Below are positions 1 through 6,770 of a stretch of 64,000 nucleotides of DNA, piece after piece (within the stretch, counting starts at the first letter, position 1; every line of letters starts with the position of its first letter). The stretch covers positions 1-64,000 of the forward strand of contig CAWEGI010000002.1 of NCBI GenBank assembly GCA_963808815.1. The letters run 5' to 3'. The DNA is from DATBLE01 sp963808815. GTDB lineage: Bacteria; Actinomycetota; Thermoleophilia; Gaiellales; Gaiellaceae. Under the pieces are notes generated by a model. It was not told the DNA's origin and ran no database searches. It saw nothing but the letters and a program-made list of their open reading frames with translations. A program made the position numbers and the translations under genes.

Positions 1-2
1 AG

Positions 3-410
3 CTCGTGCTGTCGCAGTACGTCGAGGTCGGATTGGCGATGAAGCTGCTCTCGGATTCAGCTGAAGGGGCTGGGTATCTGCTCAAGGACAGGATCGGCGA
101 TGTCAAGGAATTCATCGGCGCAGTACGGCGCGTGGCCGACGGCGGCTCGGCCATCGACCCGATCATCGTCTCGACGCTCCTCTCCAAGCGCCGAAGCGAT
201 GATCCCATGGCCATATTGACTCCCCGCGAGCGGGAGGTGCTCGTGCTCATGGCGCAAGGTCGCTCGAATCAAGGCATCGCGGACAGTCTGGTCATCACAC
301 TCCGCGCCGCCGAGAGATACGTCTCCACTATCTTCGGCAAGCTCGGCCTTCCCGCGACGACCAACGACTCGCGCCGCGTGCTCGCCGTATTGCTCTACCT
401 GCATTCCTGA
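3..410 (+). CDS. LuxR/NarL-type response regulator, 5' end cut by window
   Basis: Cytoplasmic two-component response regulator that binds promoter DNA after phosphorylation by an unseen histidine kinase. The visible 134 or so residues start inside the receiver domain, at the beta4-alpha4 region (VLSQYVEVGLAMKLL) and the conserved lysine turn (GYLLKD), and continue into a LuxR helix-turn-helix (TPREREVLVLMAQGRSN...IADSL) ending FGKLGL. The phosphorylated Asp lies before the window. The frame is open to the first base, so this is a truncation by the window edge, not a broken gene. The next gene, a sulfotransferase, starts about 100 bases downstream on the same strand; no functional link is evident. 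The family assignment is clear; the target genes are unknown. Confidence 0.85.
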   Translation, partial: LVLSQYVEVGLAMKLLSDSAEGAGYLLKDRIGDVKEFIGAVRRVADGGSAIDPIIVSTLLSKRRSDDPMAILTPREREVLVLMAQGRSNQGIADSLVITLRAAERYVSTIFGKLGLPATTNDSRRVLAVLLYLHS

Positions 411-511
411 GAGGCGGGCTCTTGGAGGCGCCCAGGAGCGGCTGGCGCCGGGCTCCCGTTCCGCGCCCTGTTGACCCGACCCAGAAGGGAACTGCACTAT
501 GCTCGCCACGA

Positions 512-1147
512 ATGTATCGATTGTCGAAGCGTCCAGAGTGGCCGCAGCAGAAGGTCTTCTGCGTCGGCATGCACAAGAGCGGAACGACGAGTTTTCATCA
601 GCTGATGTCGGATCTGGGCGCTCGTTCGCTGCACAGCACTCGCCGGAGCATGGCGGCGCTCGGACTTGGTGCTAACAATTCCGCGGAAGAAGGCGATGGG
701 ACCCGATCCGACCTGACGGCCCGGATCGACGCGCCCATGCTGCAGAAACTGGTCGATCAGTACGATTGCTTCAGCGACAACCCATGGCCGCTGTTGTACC
801 GGCGGTTGGATGTCGCGTTTCCGGGCAGCCGTTTTGTGCTCACTGTTCGTGATACAGAGAACTGGTTGCGAAGCCAGATCGAGCACTTCGGCGAGAAAAA
901 CACTCAGATGCGGCAATGGATCTACGGCTTTGGCAATCCATTACGCCATGCCGAACGCTACCGCGAAGTATACGAGCAGCACGCGAGCGACGTGCGGCAG
1001 TATTTCGCGCGCCGCTCGGACTTCCTGGAGCTCCGTCTCGAAGACGACAATCGGGCGCTTGGCGCGAAGCTGTGGACGTTTCTCGGTCTCGCTGGGGAGC
1101 CGTGCACCTTTCCGCATGCCAACGTGCGACGCGGAGGTGGTCAGTGA
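512..1147 (+). CDS. sulfotransferase family protein
   Basis: About 211 residues. A P-loop-like PAPS-binding motif lies near the N-terminus (CVGMHKSGTTSFHQLM), followed by FVLTVRDTENWL, which resembles the 3'-phosphate-binding segment of bacterial sulfotransferases. It would transfer sulfate from PAPS to a small-molecule or glycan hydroxyl in the cytoplasm; the acceptor is unknown. I chose ATG 512 because the family motif starts about 15 residues later. The frame stays open upstream to 422, but that segment looks non-coding (Pro/Arg-rich), and no strong ribosome site is visible. It is the only sulfotransferase here; an arylsulfatase lies 6 kb away with no evidence of a common pathway. Confidence 0.75.
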   Translation: MYRLSKRPEWPQQKVFCVGMHKSGTTSFHQLMSDLGARSLHSTRRSMAALGLGANNSAEEGDGTRSDLTARIDAPMLQKLVDQYDCFSDNPWPLLYRRLDVAFPGSRFVLTVRDTENWLRSQIEHFGEKNTQMRQWIYGFGNPLRHAERYREVYEQHASDVRQYFARRSDFLELRLEDDNRALGAKLWTFLGLAGEPCTFPHANVRRGGGQ

Positions 1148-1217
1148 GAACGGACGACGCGCGCTCACGAGGCGCTCGAGCGGTAGTCGCCACAGCTCGA
1201 GGCGACGAATCGCACGC

Positions 1218-2246
1218 TCACGTGCGCGCGCTGGACGTCAGCGCGGCCAGCTCGCGGTTGAAGCGCTCCGGCTCTTCTAGATGCGGCGCGTGGCCGACGC
1301 CCTCGTACCAGGAGGCCTCGGCGGTCGGGCAGGTGGTGAGAACGTGCTCGGCCATCGCTGGTAGGACGACGACGTCCGCGCGGCCCTGCGTGACGAGCAG
1401 CGGCACCTCGAGGTCACGCAGCACGTCGTCGTCGTCGATCTCACGTGCCGCGAGGTTGGCGCGGATCTGAGGCGCTACCACGATGTTCCAGCAGATGGCG
1501 GCCTCGATGTCGTCTGCCGGAAGCGGCTTCACCAGGCACGTCTTGACGAAGCTGCGCATGGCCCAGATGTTCGTCGGCAGGTCGTCCGCCGTGGCGCCTG
1601 CGAAATGGTCGAGAAGGCCGGGGCCGATCAGCGTGCCGAAGGCCGCCTCGCCGAGCTTGACGGCGCCTTCGACGAAGTTGATCGCAGCGATTCTCTCCTG
1701 GCCGTGCGCGCGGACGTAGTCGCAGATGACGAAGCTTCCATAGGACCAGCCGACCAGCACGGGCCGGTCGAGGCCCAACTCGTCGATGATCGCGGCCAGG
1801 TCATCGGCCCAGAGCTCGCCGTCGGTGTAGTGCTCGACCTCGAGCGGCGCTTCGGACATGCCGTGGCCGCGGAGGTCGTAGGCGACGAGGCGAAACTCGT
1901 CGGAGAGCGCGCTTTCGTATTGCTTTGCCCGGCCACCCTTCGACGGCTGCCGCCGACGGTAGGCAACCACCGCCCAGACCAGCAGCTCGCAGCCGAGGAC
2001 GACCTCGAACGCCGAGGCGGCTCGGGAAGGCGTGGAATTCTTGGAGCCGAAGTCCTGGCCATGCAGAACGAAGAGCGTGAGCCCACCGAGCACGGCGATC
2101 GCGAACAGCCAACCAGCGACGAAGGCAAGTGCTCGCCGCCGGCCGGAGGGCATCGTCAGCAGGACGATCACAGTCACCACCGAGACCGGACTCGTGAACG
2201 CTACCGCCAGCCCAAGCGCCGCGACTTCGGCGACCAGCGTCCCCAC
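1218..2246 (-). CDS. chimeric ORF: LysE/GAP-like membrane N-terminus fused to alpha/beta-hydrolase lacking its first strands
   Basis: Residues 1 to about 105 are two to three hydrophobic helices with the pattern of LysE/GAP-type (Sap-like) transporters (SPVSVVTVIVLLTMPSGRRR), ending in a basic stretch (YRRRQPSKGG). The frame continues directly into an alpha/beta hydrolase from its third or fourth strand (FRLVAYDLRGHGMSE), with nucleophile elbow GWSYGS, a likely acid in QGRADVVV and catalytic His in GVGHAPHLEEPE. The usual first 40-50 hydrolase residues, with the oxyanion HG motif, are missing, and the transporter half is also short. This looks like an in-frame deletion joining two neighbouring genes, or an assembly chimera. 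A purposeful fusion is possible but less likely. GTG 2246 is the best start. Confidence 0.65.
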   Translation of the reverse strand: MGTLVAEVAALGLAVAFTSPVSVVTVIVLLTMPSGRRRALAFVAGWLFAIAVLGGLTLFVLHGQDFGSKNSTPSRAASAFEVVLGCELLVWAVVAYRRRQPSKGGRAKQYESALSDEFRLVAYDLRGHGMSEAPLEVEHYTDGELWADDLAAIIDELGLDRPVLVGWSYGSFVICDYVRAHGQERIAAINFVEGAVKLGEAAFGTLIGPGLLDHFAGATADDLPTNIWAMRSFVKTCLVKPLPADDIEAAICWNIVVAPQIRANLAAREIDDDDVLRDLEVPLLVTQGRADVVVLPAMAEHVLTTCPTAEASWYEGVGHAPHLEEPERFNRELAALTSSART

Positions 2247-2303
2247 CCTGCTCCCTCGTGATCCATGGCCGACGCAGCGGCCTCAACACCGACGCCCCGC
2301 GGG

Positions 2304-2471
2304 CTAGATTCGCCGTCGAACCCCCCGCCCGGGAGTGACGGCCGCTGCCACCACGGCAGTTTTCGCTACTGGTGACGGACCAGGCGTGACGGCCGCGGCC
2401 ACTACTGCAGTTTTCGCCACCGGCGCGCCGATGACACCAACTCTTCCTACACGTGCCGGCCTCAATGGCAT
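2304..2471 (-). CDS. small protein with an internal 15-residue duplication
   Basis: 55 residues beginning MPLRPARVGRVGVIG. An AAGGAG ribosome site lies inside the last codons of the upstream DUF6325 gene, whose stop is one base before this start, so the two are very probably translated together. The segment PVAKTAVVAAAVTPG occurs twice in tandem, which accounts for over half of the protein. The N-terminal pattern (short basic head, then Ala/Val-rich stretch) resembles the head of small SHOCT proteins such as the one at 4820-5083, but the SHOCT tail is absent. Function unknown; the Ala/Val-rich stretch could lie along or in the membrane. Confidence 0.65.
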   Translation of the reverse strand: MPLRPARVGRVGVIGAPVAKTAVVAAAVTPGPSPVAKTAVVAAAVTPGRGVRRRI

Positions 2472-2472
2472 T

Positions 2473-2949
2473 TCAAACTCCTTCGGTCGCAAGTGCTTCG
2501 TCGGCCTCGATTGAGGCGATGATCGCCTGAATAGGAATGCGTCCGTTGGCAATCAATTGGCCACCCGAACGCCGCGCTGCTGATGCGAATGGCGCAGCCC
2601 AGAGGTTCTCCCAGATGAGCACTCCGGCGGTGCTCCCAGGCTCCATCGCGGCGGCCAGTTGCTCGACGTCGTCCTCGGCCAACAGCTCCGCCAGCTGGGC
2701 CTCGACGGCCTGTAGCTCTCCGAGCTCGTCGATATCGGAAAGCTCCGTTGCCTCGACCGTACCGTCCTCGTTCTTGGTCAGGATCAATACGTCGATCACG
2801 CGGATGGTTCCGGAATCAACTAACGCAAGCAGCTCTGTCGCCATCTCGCCCGTGAAGCTGCTTGCTCCGGCCGGGAACTCGACGACGAGGTAGTCGACGG
2901 GGCCGAGCTCATCCAGCGGCTTGCTCGGTTCAAGTGCGGCACTCGTCAT
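2473..2949 (-). CDS. DUF6325 family protein
   Basis: 158 residues, cytoplasmic, acidic. It carries the family opening GPVDYLVVEFP, the central TIRVIDVLILTKNEDG segment and the closing GSTAGVLIWENLWAAPF segment, and the length fits the family. DUF6325 proteins have no established biochemical role; in actinobacteria they recur beside SHOCT proteins and stress-type regulators, as they do here. It lies 30 bases downstream of the ANTAR regulator and is followed within 2 bases by the 55-residue protein, forming one minus-strand operon from about 3980 to 2304. Confident of the family, not of the function. Confidence 0.8.
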   Translation of the reverse strand: MTSAALEPSKPLDELGPVDYLVVEFPAGASSFTGEMATELLALVDSGTIRVIDVLILTKNEDGTVEATELSDIDELGELQAVEAQLAELLAEDDVEQLAAAMEPGSTAGVLIWENLWAAPFASAARRSGGQLIANGRIPIQAIIASIEADEALATEGV

Positions 2950-2979
2950 TGGTCTTCCTTTCGTTAGCCGACTGATGTC

Positions 2980-3681
2980 TCACGCGCGTTCAGATTCGGT
3001 ACTGCCCCGATCGTCCGGACGGGTCGGGACCAGCAGGGCGGGTACTCGGGCGCCGTCGGCCGAGGGGCCGTCATAGGTCGGGGCCGCCGGTAGCGGCGGT
3101 AGCAGCAGGAGGTGGCTCTCGACGATCGCCCCGGCAACGTCGGTCAGTTTGCGGCCGTTGTGTTGGGAGTGGTCTCGGAGCATCTCGAATGCTTTGTCGG
3201 CGTTGATGGCGTGGCGGGCCATCAGGATGCCCTTGGCTTGCTCGATCGTTGCGCGCCGCCCGAAGGCGCCTTGGAGGTTGTGGTACTCGGTGAAGCGCTG
3301 CAGCGTGATGTCGATCGCGCTCTGCAGTTCTTCGGGGGTGCCGTCGATGATGTAGGCGAAGACGCCGCGCTTGGCCGCCTCGTGGATGTACGCCGGGTCG
3401 TTGGCGTGAAGGAGCGCGATCACGGGGCAGGACGCTTCGCGGACGATCTCGCCGATGAGATCGAGCGCGTGCTCGGAGGAAAGGCCGAGCCCGACGATTG
3501 CCACGTCCGGCTGTTCCCTCGCCGTCTGCGCTCCGACTTCCTTCACGTAGATCTCACGGGCGATCACGTCGTGGCCGAGGCCGATCACGACCTGGGCGAG
3601 CAGCTCGAGCCGGTCGCGCCTCTCGTTGGCGATCAGGATTCGCAGATGCTGGAAATCAGTGGTCGGCACGGGCGCGCTCAT
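2980..3681 (-). CDS. ANTAR-domain response regulator (transcription antiterminator)
   Basis: 233 residues. Residues 10-130 form a receiver-like domain (ILIANERRDRLELLAQVV; VAIVGLGLS in place of the usual phospho-Asp strand; PVIALLHAND; KRGVFAYIIDGTPEEL). The expected Asp is replaced around VAIVGLG, so conventional phosphorylation is doubtful (pseudo-receiver). Residues 140-195 form the ANTAR RNA-binding bundle (RRATIEQAKGILMARHAINADKAF in two parts), which in known members binds paired hairpins to prevent termination. The start overlaps the stop of the upstream gene by 4 bases (ATGA), so they are co-translated. RNA targets may be leaders in this cluster, but I do not see a clear double hairpin. 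Confidence 0.85.
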   Translation of the reverse strand: MSAPVPTTDFQHLRILIANERRDRLELLAQVVIGLGHDVIAREIYVKEVGAQTAREQPDVAIVGLGLSSEHALDLIGEIVREASCPVIALLHANDPAYIHEAAKRGVFAYIIDGTPEELQSAIDITLQRFTEYHNLQGAFGRRATIEQAKGILMARHAINADKAFEMLRDHSQHNGRKLTDVAGAIVESHLLLLPPLPAAPTYDGPSADGARVPALLVPTRPDDRGSTESERA

Positions 3682-3980
3682 GCGGCGGATGCCGAGCCGG
3701 GAGCGCCGTTCTGTTGGCGCTCGGGGCCGGGAGCCGTGATCACGTAGCTGCGGTTTCCATGGTGCACGTTCGCGACCTGGAGACTGTGCGCCTCGAGCCA
3801 GCGCTCGACCAGAGCCAGGAGCTCGAAGACCCAGCCCGTCGGCGCGGCCCTCTCGGGCCGAAGCCTGACGAGCGTCGCCGGGCCGGTGGTCTCGACGAGT
3901 TCGGCGCGAAAGTGCGATACCGCCTCGCCGAGCAGCGCGTCGGCGCTCGCGCGATCAGGCGCCGTTATCTCCACCGGCAT
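3678..3980 (-). CDS. hypothetical 100-residue protein, first gene of the ANTAR/DUF6325 operon
   Basis: Starts MPVEITAPDRASADALLGE and has alternating strands and helices (LVETTGPATLVRLRPE; GWVFELLALVERWLEAHSL; VANVHHGNRSYVIT), suggesting a small alpha/beta fold of ACT- or GYD-like size. I do not recognise the family. ATG 3980 is preferred to the longer start at 4094 because the extra 38 residues are Arg/Trp-rich and lack coding character. The stop overlaps the ANTAR start (ATGA), so it likely works with that regulator, perhaps as a sensory or binding partner; that is inference from position only. Confidence 0.6.
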   Translation of the reverse strand: MPVEITAPDRASADALLGEAVSHFRAELVETTGPATLVRLRPERAAPTGWVFELLALVERWLEAHSLQVANVHHGNRSYVITAPGPERQQNGAPGSASAA

Positions 3981-4552
3981 CGTCAGCACCTCGTCCCAGC
4001 AGGTCGACGGACGGGCCCTGATCGGCCTCGCCTTCGCGCTCTGCCACCCGCGTCGCCGTCCGGTGCTCCCACCAACCCGAGCCTGATTCGCCATTCGTCC
4101 TCCCGACCTGATCGAAACGGATCGCCGACCAGACGGTTGCGGTCAGCCAGCAACTGCTCCAACCCTGTTCGTGAGGGATGACGTCTCGCAGAGCCGGTTC
4201 TTGTGGCTCTGCAACGAATGTGCCCACGCTACCTTCGCAAGCGCAACCGCCGCGATCGTATCAACGGCGCAGCACGTGCAGTGCTAGGGTTGCCTCCTCG
4301 CCGCAAAACGCTCGGCGGGAATCTTTTCCGGCCCTAGCGATCGGTCGGTAGTGGGCTAACCCCTAGTGGGCCAGCCCGGAAGCCGAGGTTGGGAGCCGAG
4401 CGTGTCTGAAGCTGACAAGCACCCGATGCTTGATGCGGGACGGGCGAGTGCAGGGCGGCATCTAGTGAGTTCCGGCGTGTGCCACCTCCCCGGGCGGCCA
4501 CCGGCCGCAGCCTGGGTGTGGTTAACACAAGGTCTAATCGAAGGAGATTTCC
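3981..4552. other. 570-base intergenic region between divergent operons
   Basis: This stretch separates the minus-strand ANTAR/DUF6325 operon from the plus-strand small-membrane-protein/SHOCT operon. Possible frames are short, Arg/Trp-rich and lack ribosome sites. The last 30 bases carry AAGGAGATTTCC just ahead of ATG 4553. The region must hold both promoters, and its length would allow leader RNAs, but I cannot pick out clear -35/-10 pairs or a riboswitch. Confidence 0.5.
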
Positions 4553-4771
4553 ATGACCGGAGCTGAGATGCTCGTTGCTGCGAATGGTTGGTGGTTTGGG
4601 TCGATCGTTTTCGTGATCCTTTGGATACTGATCGCGTTCTGGCCGGCGCGGGTCGCTGCGCGGAAGGGTCACAGCTTTTTCGGCTTCTTCCTCTTCAGCC
4701 TGGTCTTCTTCCCGGCGGCCTTGATCGTGGCGTACCTCGTCCGCGATCGAGCACAGCCGGCTGTGGCCTGA
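4553..4771 (+). CDS. small two-helix membrane protein
   Basis: 72 residues with a strong ribosome site (AAGGAG, 6-7 bases ahead of ATG). Helix 1 is about residues 12-30 (WWFGSIVFVILWILIAFW); a basic loop with ARKGHS follows; helix 2 is about residues 42-62 (FFGFFLFSLVFFPAALIVAY), ending LVRDR. This is a common actinobacterial architecture for small inner-membrane proteins next to SHOCT-domain proteins. It is first in a plus-strand run with the SHOCT protein (49 bases downstream) and the CMD-like protein. Function unknown. Confidence 0.7.
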   Translation: MTGAEMLVAANGWWFGSIVFVILWILIAFWPARVAARKGHSFFGFFLFSLVFFPAALIVAYLVRDRAQPAVA

Positions 4772-4819
4772 CCTCCCACACCCGAAACCCCACGCCCACG
4801 ATCGAGACAGGAGGACGAG

Positions 4820-5083
4820 ATGCTCAGAAGAAGACGGCCCGTGGCCAAAGTGGCAGCAGTAGGCGCTGTCGCCCACCACGCCGGGAAAGCAGGCGCCAAC
4901 GCGGCGGCGGCAGACGCACAGACCGAACAGCCTCCGGCCGAGCAGGCGGCGCCGGTGGCAGCCGCGCCTGCGGCGGAGGACAGCATGGAGGAGCTGACCA
5001 AGCTGAAGGGGCTACTCGACTCCGGCGTGCTGACCCAGGCGGAGTTCGACGCGCAGAAGCAGAAGATCCTTCAGGCCATGTAG
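4820..5083 (+). CDS. SHOCT domain-containing small protein
   Basis: 87 residues. A basic head (MLRRRRPVAKVAAVGAVAHH) is followed by an Ala/Pro/Glu-rich linker and a C-terminal SHOCT helix pair (MEELTKLKGLLDSGVLTQ...EFDAQKQKIL). SHOCT motifs are short C-terminal oligomerisation elements. An AGGAGG ribosome site lies about 6 bases before ATG. It lies in the same plus-strand group as the small membrane protein and the CMD-like protein; its head resembles that of the 55-residue protein at 2304-2471 in the divergent operon. Confidence 0.8.
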   Translation: MLRRRRPVAKVAAVGAVAHHAGKAGANAAAADAQTEQPPAEQAAPVAAAPAAEDSMEELTKLKGLLDSGVLTQAEFDAQKQKILQAM

Positions 5084-5129
5084 GGACCATCGACGACCCT
5101 CAGCAATTCTTCGACAAGAAGGAGTTCTC

Positions 5130-5465
5130 ATGTCAGAACAGACTGTCGAGACACCGGTTCTCGACCTCCTCGCCAGGATGACCGCGGACTCGATCGAGGC
5201 GTCGAGCCTCGATGCGGAGACGTTGATCCTGGTGCGTATCGCCGCGCTGGTCGCGGTCGATGCCCCGCCGGTTTCGTATGCCCTCAACCTCGAGGCTGCA
5301 GGTGACCTCGAGATCGATCCGGAGCGGGTTCGGGGTGTCCTCGCGGCGGTCGCGCCGATCGTCGGCACCGCCCGGATCGCTTCGGCGACGAGCAAGATCG
5401 CTCGGGCGCTCGAGCTCGAGCTCGAGATCGCAGAGCTCGAGGCGGAGACCGAGGCAGAGGCCTAA
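5130..5465 (+). CDS. carboxymuconolactone decarboxylase-like (AhpD-fold) protein without the redox CxxC
   Basis: 111 residues, all helical. It has the CMD-like core (SSLDAETLILVRIAALVAVDAPPVS; RVRGVLAAVAPIVGTARI) but none of the cysteines that give AhpD-type members peroxidase activity, so that activity is not expected. The tail is a run of Ala/Glu/Leu repeats (ELELEIAELEAETEAEA), probably a solvent-exposed helix. An AAGGAG ribosome site precedes ATG 5130. It sits between the SHOCT gene and a perfect hairpin that probably ends this transcript. A role in stress handling is inferred from neighbours only. Confidence 0.7.
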   Translation: MSEQTVETPVLDLLARMTADSIEASSLDAETLILVRIAALVAVDAPPVSYALNLEAAGDLEIDPERVRGVLAAVAPIVGTARIASATSKIARALELELEIAELEAETEAEA

Positions 5466-5475
5466 GCCGAACTGG

Positions 5476-5506
5476 GTCGTCTCCCTCCCGGTCGGAGGGA
5501 GACGAC
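5476..5506 (+). terminator. perfect 13-bp hairpin after the CMD-like gene
   Basis: GTCGTCTCCCTCC pairs exactly with GGAGGGAGACGAC across a 5-base loop, 10 bases after the stop codon. There is no following T-run, so it may act as a Rho-assisted end, an attenuator or a 3' stabiliser ahead of the next gene at 5533. Confidence 0.6.
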
Positions 5507-5532
5507 CTTCGACTGGAAGGGGGCAGGCGAAA

Positions 5533-6681
5533 ATGAGTAAGAAGCGTGGAGTGCTGGTCTGGAGCCTGCTCGTGTTGGCGACGATCGTGCTGTTCGTTTC
5601 GTCGCTCACGGTCTGGTCGAAGCGTCAGCTACTCGATAGCGACGCTTGGGCGGACTCGTCGTCGCAGCTGCTGGCGAACGATGAGGTTCGTGGCGCTATC
5701 GCGCAGACGCTGGTCGATCGCCTGTTCGAGCGGGTGGACGTGGACGCCCAGCTTCGCGCGCGGTTGCCCGAGCAGGCGCAGGGAGCGGCCCCCGCGCTGG
5801 CGGCGACGCTCGAGAGCGCGGCCGTCCGCGCCGCCGACAGGATGCTGCAAACACCAAGGGTGCAGACGCTCTGGCAGAACATCAACAAACGCGCCCACGC
5901 CGGTGTCGTGAAGGTGCTGGAGGGCAAGGATCTCGGCAGGAACGGAAACGTCTCGACCGCAAACGGAAACGTCACACTCGACCTGAGACCGCTGATCACC
6001 CAGCTGGCGACGCGGCTCGGCGTCGAAGACAGGCTAAAGGCGAACGCCGATCCGAACGCCGGCCAGGTCGTGATCATGAAGTCGAACCAGCTCGAGACGG
6101 CCCAAAAGGCAGTGAAGATCCTCCACGCGCTCAGCTCGCTGCTCGCAATCGCCGTCCTTGCCCTCTACGCGCTGGCGATCTACCTCGCGCGGGGCCGGCG
6201 TAGGCTAATGCTCGGCGCGACCGGGGCGAGCCTCATCTTCGTCGGCCTGATCATCGCCTTCATGAGACGCGCCCTCGGCGGGGCGATCGTCGACTCGCTG
6301 GTCAAAGTGGAGGCGAACAAACATCCGGTGAGCGTGATCTGGGGGCTCGAAACGAGCGTGATGCGAGACATCGCGGTCATCCTCGTCGTCTACGGCGCGC
6401 TCGTCCTCCTCGCAACGGTCCTCGCAGGCCCGAATCGACCCGCGGTCGCGATCAGGCGCTGGCTGGCACCCACGTTCAGACATCACCCGATCGTCGTCTG
6501 GGCAGTGGGTGTCGCCGTCTTCCTGATTGTGCTCGCCTGGGGGCCAGCGTCCGGCAACCGGGCTCTACTCGGCGTCGCCCTCCTCGCCGCCACGACCGCC
6601 ATCGCCATCGAGGCCCTGCGCCGGCAAACACTGCGGGAGTTCCCCGAGGATCCGCCCCCGGCAGTCGGGAAGGCCCCTTGA
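5533..6681 (+). CDS. integral membrane protein with large extracytoplasmic domain
   Basis: 382 residues. One N-terminal helix (about residues 8-28) is followed by an outside domain of about 170 residues with DSDAWADSSSQLL and NDEVRGAIAQTLVDRLF, a pattern seen in unnamed actinobacterial membrane proteins. Four or so further helices follow from residue 195: SSLLAIAVLALYALAIYL, LMLGATGASLIFVGLIIAF, DIAVILVVYGALVLLATVL and VVWAVGVAVFLIVLAW. It ends with a Pro-rich cytoplasmic tail. ATG 5533 is preceded by GGGGGCAGGCG, a weak ribosome site. It follows the CMD-like gene after the hairpin, so it may be only partly co-expressed. No enzymatic motif seen. Confidence 0.75.
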   Translation: MSKKRGVLVWSLLVLATIVLFVSSLTVWSKRQLLDSDAWADSSSQLLANDEVRGAIAQTLVDRLFERVDVDAQLRARLPEQAQGAAPALAATLESAAVRAADRMLQTPRVQTLWQNINKRAHAGVVKVLEGKDLGRNGNVSTANGNVTLDLRPLITQLATRLGVEDRLKANADPNAGQVVIMKSNQLETAQKAVKILHALSSLLAIAVLALYALAIYLARGRRRLMLGATGASLIFVGLIIAFMRRALGGAIVDSLVKVEANKHPVSVIWGLETSVMRDIAVILVVYGALVLLATVLAGPNRPAVAIRRWLAPTFRHHPIVVWAVGVAVFLIVLAWGPASGNRALLGVALLAATTAIAIEALRRQTLREFPEDPPPAVGKAP

Positions 6682-6770
6682 GCGCCCTAGAGCGGCGGGA
6701 CGAGACCCACCTGCGATTCTTGACGCGATCAAGGGCAAGGCGCTCGCATTGCGCGGAGAGGAGCTAAAGA

